NCBI RefSeq assembly: GCF_000090795.2 | Contig: NW_003546330.1 | Location: 182,638 to 246,637 of the forward strand | Source: Amphimedon queenslandica | Taxonomy: Eukaryota > Porifera > Demospongiae > Haplosclerida > Niphatidae | Length of the DNA: 64,000 bases | Direction of reading: 5' to 3' | Part shown: piece after piece, positions 1 through 13,584 of the stretch | How positions within the stretch are numbered: position 1 is the first letter of the stretch | How the letters are laid out: the number at the start of each line of letters is the position of its first letter | Notes under the pieces: generated by a model | What the model saw: the letters and a program-made list of their open reading frames with translations, nothing else | Database searches by the model: none | What the model was told of the DNA's origin: nothing | Made by a program: the position numbers and the translations under genes

Positions 1-1313
1 TATACTTGACCAGTCATTGTAACAGGACCAGTTTCTTCACCTTAATAAACAGGTATACCATATTGTACTCACACAGTACATGTCTTACCTGGTACAAATG
101 CATCAGGAGTGAGTCTCTCAATGTAAGGAGTGGCCCAGCTATAATACTATTAAAACAATAACATGATGTAATGAGTCGTTACTAATAATAGTAACACTAA
201 CTGTAAAGGTGCAGTGGTGATCCCCATCAGGACAAGTCTGAGCTTTAGGTACCTCTTTACCGTCAACAGTAACAATCGCAAGGTATGAACTATCAACTCT
301 CCTTGGAGCTGGGCTGAAATAATAACAACAACAATAATAATAATAATTATTATTATTATAAATAATATAGATTATCTTACCCCATGATGCACTTAATCCT
401 GTTAGTGGTGGTGTAGTAGGTAACCACCTCACAAGTAATGTTATCAGACCCATCAGTGAACACCACCCTGTTACCAATGTTAGGATCATCACGATTGAAC
501 TGGTCTTTAGCAAAATCTATAAACAGACAAATAAATATAATATTAAATAAATAAATAATACTTCTTCCGATTAGAGTAATCAGTCTACCACCAGCATAGC
601 TACCATGCCTGTCAGATATGTAATATATATCTATACAATAAAAAGAGACACATGTTATCTGTACACTAATAGTGTGGTATTATTACAAGGAGCTGGTTCA
701 TTATCATTGCCATCATCATCATCGTCTTCTGGAACAAGAGGAATACTGGTACTGGGGGCTGGAGGGGGAGAGAGAGGGGAGAGGGAGGGGGAGGGAGAGA
801 GGGGGAGAGGGAGGGAAAAAAAGAGAGGGGGAGAGAGGGAGGATAGGTAACAAGATAGCGCTTACAATTTTACTAATAATTACAAAAATTAAAACAAGAG
901 ATCCTTATTAGGAATGAGGTCAAATATCAGCAACTCAGGTGATGTGCACGTCCATGTACCAAATTAGGAGTATAGGGATGTGCTATGGTACATGAACATG
1001 TAAAGAGAACAGTGAGAGGAAGGGAGTGAGTAGGAGTGAAAATACCTCTCCCTCCCTCCCTCCCTCCCTCTTTCATATTAACATAATGTACATGTACAAG
1101 TTGGAATGGACACTGAGTCAATGGAACATGAAACACAATAGACTGCTGACAGTATGAGGGAGAGCCTGATTAAATGTGTAAAATATTTTGGCATGACACA
1201 AACACAAACAGGCTATAATTATAATTATGAATACTTTACACCTCAACAAGAATAAAAAAAAACATAACAACCAGTACATGTAGATTCTAATATTAATAAT
1301 ATAATGTACATAT

Positions 1314-1364
<51 letters not shown>

Positions 1365-2650
1365 ACTTACAGCACAATCCATTGACACAATTAGGAGCAA
1401 CAGTTGGACAGTTTCTGCATGATATACCAGTAGCTGATCTAAAACCACTCACTGAACTATATAGAGAAAGAGAGGGAGAGGGAGAGAGAGAGAAGAAAAT
1501 ATTTTTGGTATGGACAGTTGTACAGTAAGTTGTAAGTTTACATTTTCATAAGTATGCACATGTATAAAATATTTGGCATAAAGCAATCTTTGTTGTTGTT
1601 TTGAAAAGGTATCAGTAATTTAATTAAACACATACAGATATCATACAGATATCAACTTTCTCTCTCTCCCTCTCCTTACCCAGGAGCATAGAGACAGACC
1701 ACCATCACACCAACCCCCAGAACATGACAACGATCACTTCCAGAGAAGTACTTGGCCCCACAGCCAAGGACATGAGTATCAGGATAGAATAACTGCAAGA
1801 GGAGAGAATGTACATGACTTACTGGAATACTACTACACTGTACACTAAGAGTTCATTATAACAAATCAAATACAAAGAAATGTGATAAACAATACCAGCA
1901 TAATAATAGCTATAGACTATGGGTAACATTTGTTGGCAAGTAATGATCTTATGATGTGTACAGTAATCATGTATCATGTAAAGCTGGTGTAGTACCAAAA
2001 ACTTAATTCAATGCAACATAAAAATAATGTCAAGACAATGTTCATAATACATGTATCATTATGGAGCTTTAGCAGAAATACGAGAGAGAGAGGGGAGAGG
2101 GAGAGAGAGAGAGGGTGAAGGTGAGTATGAACCTGTTCTCTATCTTCAGTGCTACTGTACTGACAGTTGTTCTCAGTATTTCCATTAGACCAACACTGGA
2201 AGCTTTCCCTTGCATGATCTATTGTTATTAAAGATGAGTCGGTTGAAGCTATGAAATGTTTATTGAGCCCAATCCATGAGTACTGATCACTCAGGGAGGC
2301 AGTGAGCTCTGACTGATCTGGAGGAGCCTCTGTGCATTGGGAGGCTACCCTTTGAGCTTGATCTGCAAGACTTGTCATCCATTCCTAGCATAGAGAGGAA
2401 GCATTGAACCAGATAATACAAACAATCAAATAATAATAAAAACAGTGCTAATGAGTCTAGCCTATCAAAGTTAGTGCTTTAGGCTAGTCCTTACTATAGC
2501 TCGCATGTTATCAGCAGGCTGGTCCCTCCTAGCCCCATTGTGCAGGTCAAGTAGTTCTTGCTTGAGGTCCCGGGATAGCTGAGCTGAAGTGGGCCCAAGG
2601 AGGAGCTCTAGGAGCATAATCAAACACAATATGTGAGGAGTTGGAGCCAT
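1..2650 (-). CDS. Secreted CAP-domain protein fused to IPT/TIG (fibrocystin-like) region, 3' partial
   Basis: Ten exons splice in frame: 2650-2495, 2384-2133, 1792-1680, 1456-1371, 758-687, 630-562, 516-381, 313-202, 146-89, 40-<1. The start is the ATG at 2650, which opens a signal peptide (MAPTPHILCLIMLLELLLG). Exons 1-4 encode a CAP/SCP domain: LHNGARRDQP and NMRAIEWMTSLADQAQ match the conserved first helix, and HVLGCGAKYF and LYAPGG match the C-terminal core, followed by a short Cys-rich end (CRNCPTVAPNCVNGLC). Exon 5 is an acidic/Pro/Ser linker. Exons 6-10 match IPT/TIG repeats of the PKHD1/PKHD1L1 type: APYIYYISDRHGSYAGG, GRLITLIG, HHCTFTYYSWATPYIERL, then a second repeat starting PGEETGPVTMTG that runs off the window. 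Known for the families: CAP proteins are secreted; fibrocystin-L is a large surface protein. The fusion is inferred from matching intron phases; an undetected gene boundary inside the 612-bp intron is the main alternative. Confidence 0.72.
1317..1361. repeat. (AT)n microsatellite
   Basis: About 22 AT units in the large intron (759-1370) of the CAP/IPT gene, just inside the donor of exon 4. Purine-rich GGGAGA sequence at 768-845 occupies the other end of the same intron. Confidence 0.97.
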
Positions 2651-4381
2651 TGCCAGCTCCTTGAAGCTTGTATATAACAAATAATGTTTTGTATTTCTCA
2701 GTTAAAAGAAAAAGAGGTCCTGTTATACTGCAGTGACAGAAGCAGCTGTAAACAGAGCGATCTTCACGGAGATCACGCGCCATTTTATACACGATGTCTG
2801 TGACGTAATAATATGACTCACTGGTAATATGACATCATCAGCAGAAATGATTTCAACAAGTTTAATGAAAATCACAGCCAGTGATTGGTGGGTGATACTG
2901 TGTGGCTAGACAGGGAGATGTCTAGCCATGAATGGAGGAATATTTGTAAGGACAATGATGATATTATCATGATAACAATGATATAATAATAACAATATAT
3001 CGTTAATAATAATAATAATAATAATAATGATAAATAATGATTGACTTGACCCCAGTCAGCAAGAGAGAGAGAGGTGAGTGCATGACTGATGACATCACAT
3101 GAACCGATCCTGAGCCAGTGCCAAGAATCATTCTGTATAAGGAAGAAGGCATTCATGGCCTTAAGCAACAAAGTGTAGGCATGTATGTTTAAACATAGAG
3201 ATATTGAGTGACAGGATATGCATGTTTAGTGATGAGGTGTCAAGCATTCCTTTACTTTACAGTCAGCAGGAGAATACATCTCTCCTCCACTTTAAGTTAA
3301 TCAACACCCCTACTCCATTCTCTCCTGAAACTTGATCACAAGCAACCAGTTTATGAATCATGTACATGTACTTATGTTGTGCAGAAAGCTTGAACTGGTT
3401 CTGATTAAGTTTAAATATTTTGCAAATTTTTAAAGTTTCTCCAAAATTGGACCAAAGTTCCTATACTAGTAAAGGGGTTTTGGCTAAATTTCACCAAAAA
3501 TGAAAAGAAGGGAATTCTTCATTTTAATTATAAATATACATGTTCTTATGTTGTGAAAAAAGTTTGAGCTGATTCTGATCAAGTTTGTATTTTTTATAAC
3601 TTTTTATAGTTGCTCCAAAATCGGACAAAAGTCCCTGTACTATAGTAAAGGAACTTTGGCCAAATTTTGCCAAAAATGAAAAGAAGAGAATTCTTCATTT
3701 TAATTACATTTTCTGATAAATATACATGTTCTTATGTTGTGAAGAAAGTTTGAGCTGATTCTGATCAAGTTTGTATTTTTATAACTTTTTATAGTTGCTC
3801 CAAAATCGAACAAAAGTCCAGGAACTCAGTTTGGCCAAATTTTGCCAAAAATGAAAAGAGAATTCTTCATTTTTATCATGTTTTCTGATACATATACATG
3901 TTCTTATGTTGTGTCGAAAGTTTAAGCCCATTCCAATCGAAATTGGATTTTTTTACAAATTTTTAAAATTCAGGCCAATAGAACATGTAGTATGAAAAAT
4001 TAAAATTCATGAATCACACTATCTATATATTAGCCAGGCTGGCAGTTAAAATCCCTCAGTTCATCAATAGCAGTATCATATTTCATTTAACTGACTGGTA
4101 TCATTCCATATCAACTAGCAGGAACAGGAACTGACAATAAAAGGTAGCCATTTTTTTAAATTTCCGTATATGCTCAAGTTAGTCAAGTATACGGAGCATC
4201 CAATACATGAATACAATTCAAATCCGTATACTTTAAGTATACTGAAAATACAGCCAGAAGGTGCTAATTCACACCTATGTACAGTACATGGTTCACTTGT
4301 TGTTTTTATTAAAATAATAATTATATATCACATAATTAATTAATTATTCTTAACAGCTAGTTATTAATAGTTTGTGTCTTC
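2651..4381. other. Intergenic region, 1.7 kb
   Basis: No credible coding exon on either strand. It holds the putative promoter of the CAP/IPT gene (next to 2650), short (TAA)n runs near 3010, a satellite-like repeat block (3340-3985), and the 3' flank of MOB3. Confidence 0.6.
3340..3985 (-). repeat. Satellite-like ~177-bp family, three to four degenerate units
   Basis: Tandem degenerate units share 'atgttcttatgttgtg', 'aagtttgagctgattctgat' and 'gttgctccaaaatcg'. These are reverse complements of phrases in the repeat arrays at 10.9-12.3 kb and 43.3-45.3 kb, so this block is in the opposite orientation. It lies between genes rather than in an intron. Confidence 0.8.
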
Positions 4382-5041
4382 TTAGCGGCAAATTCTAGCA
4401 GTCATATCTCTCTATAAGGACACAATGAGTGGGTGTGGTTAAGAGGTGTGGCTTACTAGTGGTTCAAATTCTTTAGGATCAACCAATTTAAATTCAGTAA
4501 CAAAAAAATAAAAATGTTTATAACACGTATTAATATGAGCCTCCTAGAGGTGGGTGGGTCAAGTGGTTATTAATAGTTATTAGTCTTACTGCTCCTATAG
4601 CTATGAGTTTATCAAAATGATGAATATAGACATGAACAAACACTCGATACAAACGGGTTAGAATCTTCTTGCATGTCGCTAAAAACGTCTTTGGAAATGG
4701 CGTACCTTTTAAAAAAGAAAGAGAGAGAGAGAGGGAGAGGAGGAAGGAGAAAAGGTGAGAGAGAGAGAGGGGGAGAGCCATCATTTGTCATGAAAGTTAA
4801 CAATCTTTTCCGTGTTTACTTACCAACTTGCGAAGGGAAAATGTTTTCGTCATTGATTTGTTTTTCTATCCATTCCATAAGTTTTGTGACATACTATTCA
4901 AGAACAATAACAAACAGTAATATAATAATAATAATAATAATAATAATGACAATAATAATAATAATAAAGCAGTACTTGGTTTGCAGGTAGTTTTTGAGGT
5001 TTTTTCTGAACTTCATCAGCCCAGTAGTATTCAAATCTAAA

Positions 5042-5077
<36 letters not shown>

Positions 5078-5581
5078 AGAGAGAGAGAAAAAAAGAGAGA
5101 GAGAGAAAAAAAGAGAGAGAGAGGAGGGGGAGTAGTAGAGAAACAGGAAACACTTCATTCTTTACTTTGGTCCTCCAGACATAACTGGGCAGCTTGATTC
5201 AGTACAGAACTCACCGACTGTCCCGTAAATCAGATTAATACGATTAAAAAAATCAACAACTAACAAAAATAAACAAATGATTGATGATTCCTTTACCATG
5301 AACAGCAATCCAGTCGTTAGCATCTTCATCAGCAGGTAAGGCCACAGCATTCTTGAGGTCAAGCCCGGCGTTTAAAGATGCCTAAAGGCAGAAACACTCA
5401 TCCTGACCTTTCAGTCCCTCTAACCAGGACTGTTACCTTGGCTCGTTTGTGTAGCTCGTACTTCAGTGTCCCTCTCTCCCATTTCTTTTTAGGACGGAAA
5501 GTCTACGGGTTTAGTATTATAATGGCTCCCTCTCCTTCTCTCTCTTACCCTCTGCTTTGAGAATAGGCCACCGCTTGCCAT
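4382..5581 (-). CDS. MOB3: MOB kinase activator 3 (MOB3)
   Basis: Nine exons: 5581-5549, 5502-5437, 5381-5297, 5259-5166, 5036-4976, 4893-4824, 4705-4590, 4543-4457, 4411-4382. The product is 213 aa, close to the usual ~216 of MOB3. It shows the whole MOB fold: [53 protein letters not shown], the zinc-site segment [43 protein letters not shown] and [18 protein letters not shown]. The two Cys and the distal HVYxHH and H-x(n)-CYKHF elements match the MOB Cys2-His2 zinc site. ASLNAGLDL and the VVDFFNRxNL phrase favour MOB3 over MOB1. MOB proteins are adaptors for NDR/LATS or MST kinases in Hippo-type signalling; the MOB3 partner here is inference. The next gene upstream on the same strand is PPP1R2, 411 bp away. 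Confidence 0.95.
5048..5125. repeat. (GA)n purine microsatellite in a MOB3 intron
   Basis: An interrupted GA/GAAA run lies in the intron between MOB3 exons 5 and 4. In the sense direction of the gene it is a CT-rich polypyrimidine stretch just upstream of the acceptor at 5037. Confidence 0.8.
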
Positions 5582-5741
5582 TTCTGCTCTGCTCTGTGCC
5601 CTAGAACAGGGAAAAAATAAAATTTTTAGTTGGCCACACCCATCAAAGTACTGTAACCACACCCATCAATTAATATTCCTTCACCACGCCCACCAACAAT
5701 AATTAATTATTATTCATTAATAAAAAGCATCAATAACCCCC

Positions 5742-5826
<85 letters not shown>
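5742..5826. repeat. (TAA)n microsatellite in the 410-bp MOB3/PPP1R2 spacer
   Basis: About 28 uninterrupted TAA units. Apart from this run, the 5582-5991 spacer holds only the presumed MOB3 promoter and PPP1R2 3' flank; I see no other gene there. Confidence 0.95.
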
Positions 5827-5827
<1 letters not shown>

Positions 5828-5991
5828 GTATGATAAATGTTATATAGTGACTAAAAAGGAGGTTCACAGAGAAATCTCTACTACAGTTTTATTGAATGGT
5901 GCGACTGCGTGATATGAAAAACTACTCACTCAAGACCTACTGAAGGTGGGAGGGAGAGAATGCAACAAAGATACGCTCAATTAATTACTTG

Positions 5992-6111
5992 TTATTGTAT
6001 TTCCATTCCTTCATCTCCTCCTCCTCCTCCCTCCTCCTCTTCCAATCTCCTTAACTCTTCCTCATCTTCCTATTAATAATAATGATATTAATAATAATAA
6101 ATTTTAAAAAA

Positions 6112-6153
<42 letters not shown>

Positions 6154-6407
6154 AGGTGAACAAAAGCTAACTTTCATTAATTCTCTTGCTCTTTGTACAG
6201 CTGCAAACTCGTTGTAATGTGCTTTTCTCCATTCTCTGAACTCTCTCTTCTTTACTGTTCACAAGAGGGGAGAGAGGGAGAGAGAGGAAACATTACAAAA
6301 TGGTGTCTTTCCAAACCTTTCTCTTCTTCGCTAAGCATTTCATCATCAGTTATGGCACCATCTTCATCTTCCCATTTGCTCTTAATTTCCCCTTTATTAA
6401 TTACGCT

Positions 6408-6448
<41 letters not shown>

Positions 6449-7113
6449 TAATAATAACAACAATATTAATAATATTTTTGTTCTTCTTGGCATAAAAAAG
6501 CTATTAAATAAAACACAGATAAAAAGGAAGGACAGTCATTACAAAAACTGTAGGTTTACAATTAAAGACTTTATTAATTAGTAGTTAATGAATATAAATT
6601 AGTGGGTGCGGCTTACTGTTGTGCAACATCTTCCGGAGTGACTCCAGGAATATCCTTGGACTCACTTTCCTCTTCAACCATTTCGTGATACGGAGTCTTA
6701 GGTTCCTCAATCTTCATGTGTCCATAATCTTTATCCGGAGGGTGCTCGGTCGCTAGTATGTTCATCTCGTCCCATTGTATACTGGCAGATACTCTTTTAG
6801 CCCTGAGAGAGAGGGAGGGGGAACAACAATTGCTTGTCATTAAATGGCTTCTTACTACAAATAAATAATAACAATTGCCCCTTGTCCATTATACAGACAA
6901 TTAATAAATAATGTATATTAATTACTGCTACAGAAAAAGGGGAAGGCCCTAGGCTGGATAGGTTAGCCACCTTTCTTCTGGAGTGATGACTCGGCCTCTC
7001 TTCTTGAGTATACCCCGAGCAGGCTCCCCTCCATCATCCCTGGACTCTTTATTCTTCTCGTCTTCCTCTTGTCCCTCTATTCTAATAACTGGACCACTGC
7101 CAGCTTCAGCCAT
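5992..7113 (-). CDS. PPP1R2: Protein phosphatase 1 inhibitor-2
   Basis: Five exons: 7113-6971, 6802-6617, 6405-6317, 6254-6172, 6069-5992; 192 aa. The start [14 protein letters not shown] leads into the PP1-binding segment RGILKK. Next comes the highly conserved [19 protein letters not shown] with [14 protein letters not shown], which carries the Thr-Pro (phospho-regulatory in vertebrate inhibitor-2). The third PP1-contact region follows as [12 protein letters not shown], matching the family's KLHYNE motif, and the tail is acidic. Inhibitor-2 binds and regulates the PP1 catalytic subunit and is largely unstructured otherwise. It is head-to-head with VCPIP1 (247 bp between ATGs). Confidence 0.95.
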
Positions 7114-7359
7114 AATCCTGTTTCTTTATCCTCTGCCTAGCTCCTTTTAATTTTTACTGCTGACAAACCACACCTACCAATTCAAAGGGGTGTGGTTTGT
7201 TAGAATAAAGTGTCCGGAAGTATACGGAAACCACGTGGTGAGTTGAATCAATAACAAGGTGTGGCTTAATATAGGTGGTACCTCTGAGTCAGCTAATAAA
7301 TGTACTGTAAGTATTTTTCTCTTATTTATTTATTTATTATTATTTTAAATAGATCTATA
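7114..7359. promoter_or_regulatory. Probable bidirectional promoter, PPP1R2/VCPIP1
   Basis: The two genes diverge from this 246-bp gap. A donor-like CTGTAAGT at about 7304 and an acceptor TTAAATAG at 7344-7351 suggest a 5'UTR intron in VCPIP1, which leaves under 200 bp for both core promoters. No TATA box is evident. Confidence 0.5.
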
Positions 7360-8527
7360 ATGTCAGGATACGATAATCTGTCACTAACCCAGGCCATTAG
7401 TACTCTAATGGGTAGCATTAACACAGCTACTGCAGCTGTCAGTGGTTCCTTGAAGCAGAGGGTTAAATATTCAACAGCAACCTGTCTCGACCCACAAGTA
7501 AAGCAAGACTTAAGATAACACCAAAACATACATTGATTGATTGATCTGATCTTTTCACGCAGAGAATGACACAAAATTGTCCCAACTCCCAACTGTTATA
7601 AAAATGACGCCATTGTTATTATTATTTCATGTCTTGTTGTAGTGTGGCACTGTGCTCTACTTTCCTTCTCACGAAGCCTCAGTTGAGTGTACTGGGTGTG
7701 GTCAAAGGCACACCACGTCACTCTTGAAAGATGTTCATGAGTTGACAGAGAAAGAAGAAAAGAGTGAGAGGTTTGCTCGGTCTTTCACTGAAATGAAGTC
7801 GTTGTTTGGCGGGAAAAAAACAGCTGAATTAGTTAAAGTAATGCCCATGTAATGATCTATTATTAATATTATTATTAATTATTATTTTTGATCAGGTCAA
7901 TGGGATATCCAACTATCAGTGTAAGCTGCTGTCTCATTTACTGACGACACACGGAAAGGACAGGAACGACAGGCCCTGTCTCCTGAAGGACCTTGGTCTT
8001 GGTGAGGTGTTTGACTGCTCTAAGCTCGGGAGCAGAGCCTTTGCTATTGAGGAGTCAATGCTTGATATCAAGGGATATGGAGAGGTAATCAGTTGATTAG
8101 TTAATTAAGAAAGCTACATGACATGTATATCCCAACTGAGTTTGACCCAAGAAGAACTGGAATAACTTTTTATAGGAATGGCGGATAAGGATGAGACTTT
8201 CACAGGTTCTTAGTCACCCAATGCCATCACAGGATCTCAGGTCTTGGGTCTCTCAGCCCTTGGGAACCCTGAGAACTGGGTTCTCCCTATAAACCCAATG
8301 GCATACCAAAATGAAGTTTTATGATGATTTGTGTACATGTACATCATAGTTTACCTAAGAACGTGTGGTCTTGCACCCAAACTGATAATTCTTCTTTCAA
8401 AAAGCTAACAGAGCAAGATCTTCTGATAATGATGGCCTTTATGAAGACTAGTTGACTCTAGCAGCTATTGTACTGCTTATCAGTTGGGATACTGTATAGC
8501 AGCAAATTTCATTAATTTTATTAATTG

Positions 8528-8606
<79 letters not shown>

Positions 8607-9830
8607 TTAGGATAAATCCGGTTCATTACGTTACCTGAAGAAGACATTGGATGAATTATCAACTTTCAATGGAGGACGGAAATGTCTAGTACCGATACAT
8701 GCTGATGGTGATGGACACTGCCTGGTCCATGCTATATCAAGGTGCCTGGTCGGACGAGAGTTGTTCTGGCATGCTCTTAGGACCAACATGCAAGTATGGA
8801 CCGGACCTTTTTTATTTTATTCATTTTGTGTAGTAAAACTAGTAATGTTTGAAAAAAGCATTGACTGTAGCCTGTGGTTTTATTTTAAAATTGACCCCAA
8901 ATTTTTATTGATTTGAACTGAAATACCAGCATATGTATGTACATGTATATGGCCGTTTTAAAAAATACTAACATTATTGATTTGTGTGTTATATTTCAGA
9001 GTCACCTCAAGTCCCATCATGACTGGTATGTTAGTAAGTTGAAGGGTTTTTCTTATGACGAGGATTGGGCTGAGATCATATCAGAGGCTGATCCTGACTA
9101 TGAGCCGCCCCCCGGGGTCTCAATTGGACTCAGAAATGTTCACATATTTGCACTGGCCAACGTCCTCAGACGACCAATCATAGTACTGGATGGAAATACC
9201 GGTATTTATTACTCTAATTAATGCACGTTTATCCTAATTATTGCCCACCCCAGGTATAGCCAGTGATTCTGAGTATTCCTGTATATTTTTACCGTCTTTT
9301 TATAAACGAGAGGAGTGTCTTTCTCCGGGTTCAACCCTCCTCAACTCTCCTATCACTATTGCCTGGAGTAATTCAGGCTACAACCACTTTGTCCCACTGG
9401 TCCCGATTAAAGATAAACCCTTACCAAGACTCCCCTCCCACTTCAGACCTAATGTGTGTCCTAACAGCTATTATTGTATCCGCTCATTGTTCCTTCTCCC
9501 CAGGTGTGGTGTGAACCAGAGGAGACTCTGCTGCAGTATGTCTCACTGGAAGATGACGGTTCTATTGTTCTTGCCCGAGGGAAGCCGCTTCAAGAGGCTT
9601 ATATTCAGAAACTTGTGTCTTGCATGGACCAGCTGTTCCTTGAGAGGTACTCTGTGAGTCCTTCTCTTGTTGCTGACTTCAATGAACACGTTTACCGTAA
9701 AGCTGGCTATGTGGGTGTGTCTCTTAAAACAGTTACCATGGAAACCAAATTATCATCAGAAGAGAAGAGACTCTTTCGTTGTTTAATGTGCTCAGCAATA
9801 GCCAACATACCAAGAGTGAGCCATTGACTG

Positions 9831-9919
<89 letters not shown>

Positions 9920-12900
9920 TAGGAGTTATTGCGTCCAGATGGTGCTTTATATGAAACAACTTGTAGTGAATTTTCACTGGAAGACGGAGAGAAATATTCT
10001 TTTCCTATTTACAGGATAACAGCTGAATACTCTGCCGCGATTAACGCACTTATTCCTATTGATGTAAGCCACACCCACTTTGATTAATTACAAGCCACAC
10101 CCACTTTGATATCCCATGATTAGGTGGATTGCTTCCAGTGTGGGCAGACTGCTAGGCGGTTGCTAGGTGACGGTACTATATTATTTGAGAATGGCGACAG
10201 GACAGGTAACAGGGCAGACCCATTATACAGTCGGTGCTGCGGGTTCAAGCATTACTGGAATGGAAAGGAGTATGATAACATGCCCCAACCGTGAGTGCCC
10301 CTTCTAATCATATACCTGCTCTAGTTCTGGACTGAGGAAAGTTTTGCTAAATTTTTGTGATTGGAAAGTTTTAATTTGATGAATATCTGACCATGTGCCA
10401 TCAAGCATATGGTCATTATCATTCAAAATGGCTTCTTTTATTTTGACGAATGGCTTTATCAAAAAAACCAAAATTTTCAAAATTGTCCTCCAGAATTACA
10501 TGCATAAAGTATAATTAACGACTGATCCTTTAGTATCAAGATATCGCTGACGTGGAAGGGAGTGACCAAGACTGTTATTGTGTACTGGTTCCAGTATGAA
10601 AAAGACCCCTCGCTGAATTCAAATATTTATGAAGTTGCATATCAAGTATTAGTAGTATTAATAGAGTTCTATTTAATGCCCACCTGTAGACTGTGGCGGA
10701 ACATTTCCCCGGGGAGTTTGGGAGTGAACAGCTGGTCCAACAAGTAGTGGACATGATTGTATTTGCCACTGAGAAGAAAGAGAAAGAGGGAGGGGCTTCA
10801 AGTACTGACGCCATGGAAACAGAACATGAATATAGTTAGTTAAAATAATTTTTTTTTGACTATAGCAAATGGGGCAACTTTAAAAATTTATTAAAAATCC
10901 ATTTTTGATCAGAATCAGCTCAAACTTTCTACACAACATAAGTACATGTATATGTATCAGGAACAATTATTAAAATGGAGAATTCTCTCCTAGTCATTTT
11001 TGGTGAAACTTGATCAAAAATCATGGACTATAGCCTTGGGTATTTTTCAGATTTTTAACGTTTTCTTAAAATGGCCGTAACTTGAAAAATTGAAGTCGGA
11101 ATCAGCTCAAACTTTCTACACAGCATAAGGACATCAATATGTATCAGAAAATGTAATAAAAATTTGGGTTGATTTCGGAGCCATTTTTTGGAAAAAACCA
11201 TGGGCTATAGCCTTGGGCATTTTTCAGATTTTTGACGTTTTTAAAAATGGCCGTAACTTGAAAAATTGAAGTCGGAATCAGCTCAAATTTTCTACACAGC
11301 ATAAGGGCATCAATATGTATCAGGAAATGTAATAAAAATTTGGGTTGATTTCGGAGCCATTTTTTGGAAAAAACCATGGGCTATAGCCTTGGGTATTTTT
11401 CAGATTTTTGACGTTTTTAAAAATGGCCGTAACTTGAAAAAATGAAGTCGGAATCAGCTCAAATTTTCTACACAGCATAAGGGCATCAATATGTATCAGA
11501 AAATGTAATAAAAAATTGGGTTGATTTCGGAGCCATTTTTTGGAAAAAACCATGGGCTATAGCCTTGGATATTTTTCAGATTTTTGACGTTTCTTAAAAT
11601 GGCTGTAACTCAAAAAATTGAAGTCGGAATCAGCTGAAACTTTCTACACAGCATAAGGGCATCAATATGTATCGGAAAATGTAATAAAAATTTGGGTTGA
11701 TTTCGGAGCCATTTTTTGGAAAAAACCATGGGCTATAGCCTTGGGTATTTTTCAGATTTTTGACGTTTCTTAAAATGGCCGTAACTCAAAAAATTGAAGT
11801 TGGAATCAGCTGAAACTTTCTACACAGCATAAGGGCATCAATATGTATCGGAAAATGTAATAAAAATTTGGGTTGATTTCGGAGCCATTTTTTGGAAAAA
11901 ACCATGGGCTATAGCCTTGGGTATTTTTTAGATTTTTGGCGTTTTCTTAAAATGGCCGTAACTCAAAAAATTGAAGTCGGAATCAGCTCAAACTTTCTAC
12001 ACAGCATAAGGGCATCAATATGTATCGGAAAATTTAATAAAAATTGGGGGTGATTTCGGAGCCATTTTTTGGAAAAAACCATGGGCTATAGCCTTGGGTA
12101 TTTTTCAGATTTTTGACGTTTCTTAAAATGGCTGTAACTCAAAAAATTGAAGTCGGAATCAGCTCAAACTTTCTACACAGCATAAGTACATCAATATGTA
12201 TCAGAAAATGTAATAAAAATGAAGATTTCTCTCTTAGTCAATTTTAGTGGAATTTGACCGAAGTCCCTGTACTACACTACTGAGGACTGTGCCATAGTCT
12301 CAGATATTACCATTCTTTATTATTATTATTAATTATTATTATTAATTATTATTATTAATTATTATTATTTATTATTAATTGTTAGATGATTTGTCAATAG
12401 AAGATGAGAGCCCTAAGATTACAAAGACCATAGTCACAGGAATGATGAACAGACACACTAAAGTCCTTCATAAAGAGGAACTCGGAGTGAGTGAGACTGA
12501 GAGAAAAATGAAAAGAAAAGTCGACGCCAAATTACAACAACTTATGACAACGACAGCTGCTGCTGCTGCTGCTGGTAATAATCCTGACTCAGCAAAACAA
12601 GGAGGACGAAAGACCAACCCATCACCTTCGGCTAATGAACTATCATCAATCACACCCCCTCAGAAAGTAATTAATCTATCAAAAATAATTAATTGATAAT
12701 TATTATTGATAGATATCTCCAACTAGTAAACCGCCCACTCAATTAATTAAAGACAAGCGAATAAGAGTCACTTCGTCCGAAGGAAAGAACTCAAATATAA
12801 CTTTAAAAATGGAGGACACGTTCCATGACTTCCAGATTATGATTGAGAAAGAACTGGGTATACCACTCTCACAGCAAAAGCTCCGTTGGGGTTTCCCCCC

Positions 12901-13550
12901 TAAAGAACTCTTAGCCCCTGAGGACCCGAGGGCCCCCCTACCACTGTCTCATGGGGAGAGGGTCAGTGTGGAGAGGGTGGGTGGTGCTAAGGGTGGGGCC
13001 TCTGATATCCCACAATATCCTTCCATACAGCCACCAGAGAGAGAGAAAAAAGGTGAAAATTAATTGATTATTATTAATTAATTGATTATTAATAATTAAT
13101 TGATTATTATTAATTGATTATTAATTAGGTGATATTAAGCATGAATCCAGTTCAGCTCTAGTGAAGGATATAGACAGTTTTGGTCTGATAGAGTGCTATC
13201 CTTATTTATTCAGAAAAGGAGGACACTGCTACGAAGAACTAATGAGAGCTAATGGAGGGAATATCAAGGACCACAGTCACGCCCAGTTTGCTGAAATACC
13301 CAGTGTTACATTTAGGTACTATATTGTTGCTAGTTGTTCCTACTGCTGTTGTTTATTGTTGTTGTTGTTGTTGTTTATTTTTGTGCAGATATAATGCGTC
13401 GAGTGAAAGTCTGGAGGTGTGTTTGGGTGATGATCATGTCCCAGCTGGTCCTCTCTCAATGAAGCAAAAGAGACTGGCACTGCTAGCCTCAGCAAAGGAA
13501 GCAGAGCAGACTCAGGAACACGGTACATGTAAATGTACTAGTTAATTAAC

Positions 13551-13584
<34 letters not shown>

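Noticed and set aside
2872-3171. 99-aa minus-strand ORF in the 2.6-4.4 kb spacer
   Set aside because: Low-complexity Leu/Tyr run from TAA repeats, no homology I recognise, no splice partners.
8480-8662. Poly-Asn, poly-Ile and similar ORFs in TTA/TAA repeats
   Set aside because: Microsatellite translations inside introns.
11144-11553. Repeated minus-strand ORFs (MVFSKKWLRNQP...)
   Set aside because: Each is one ~177-bp satellite unit read in a chance open frame; the stops and the lack of a start context argue against a protein family.
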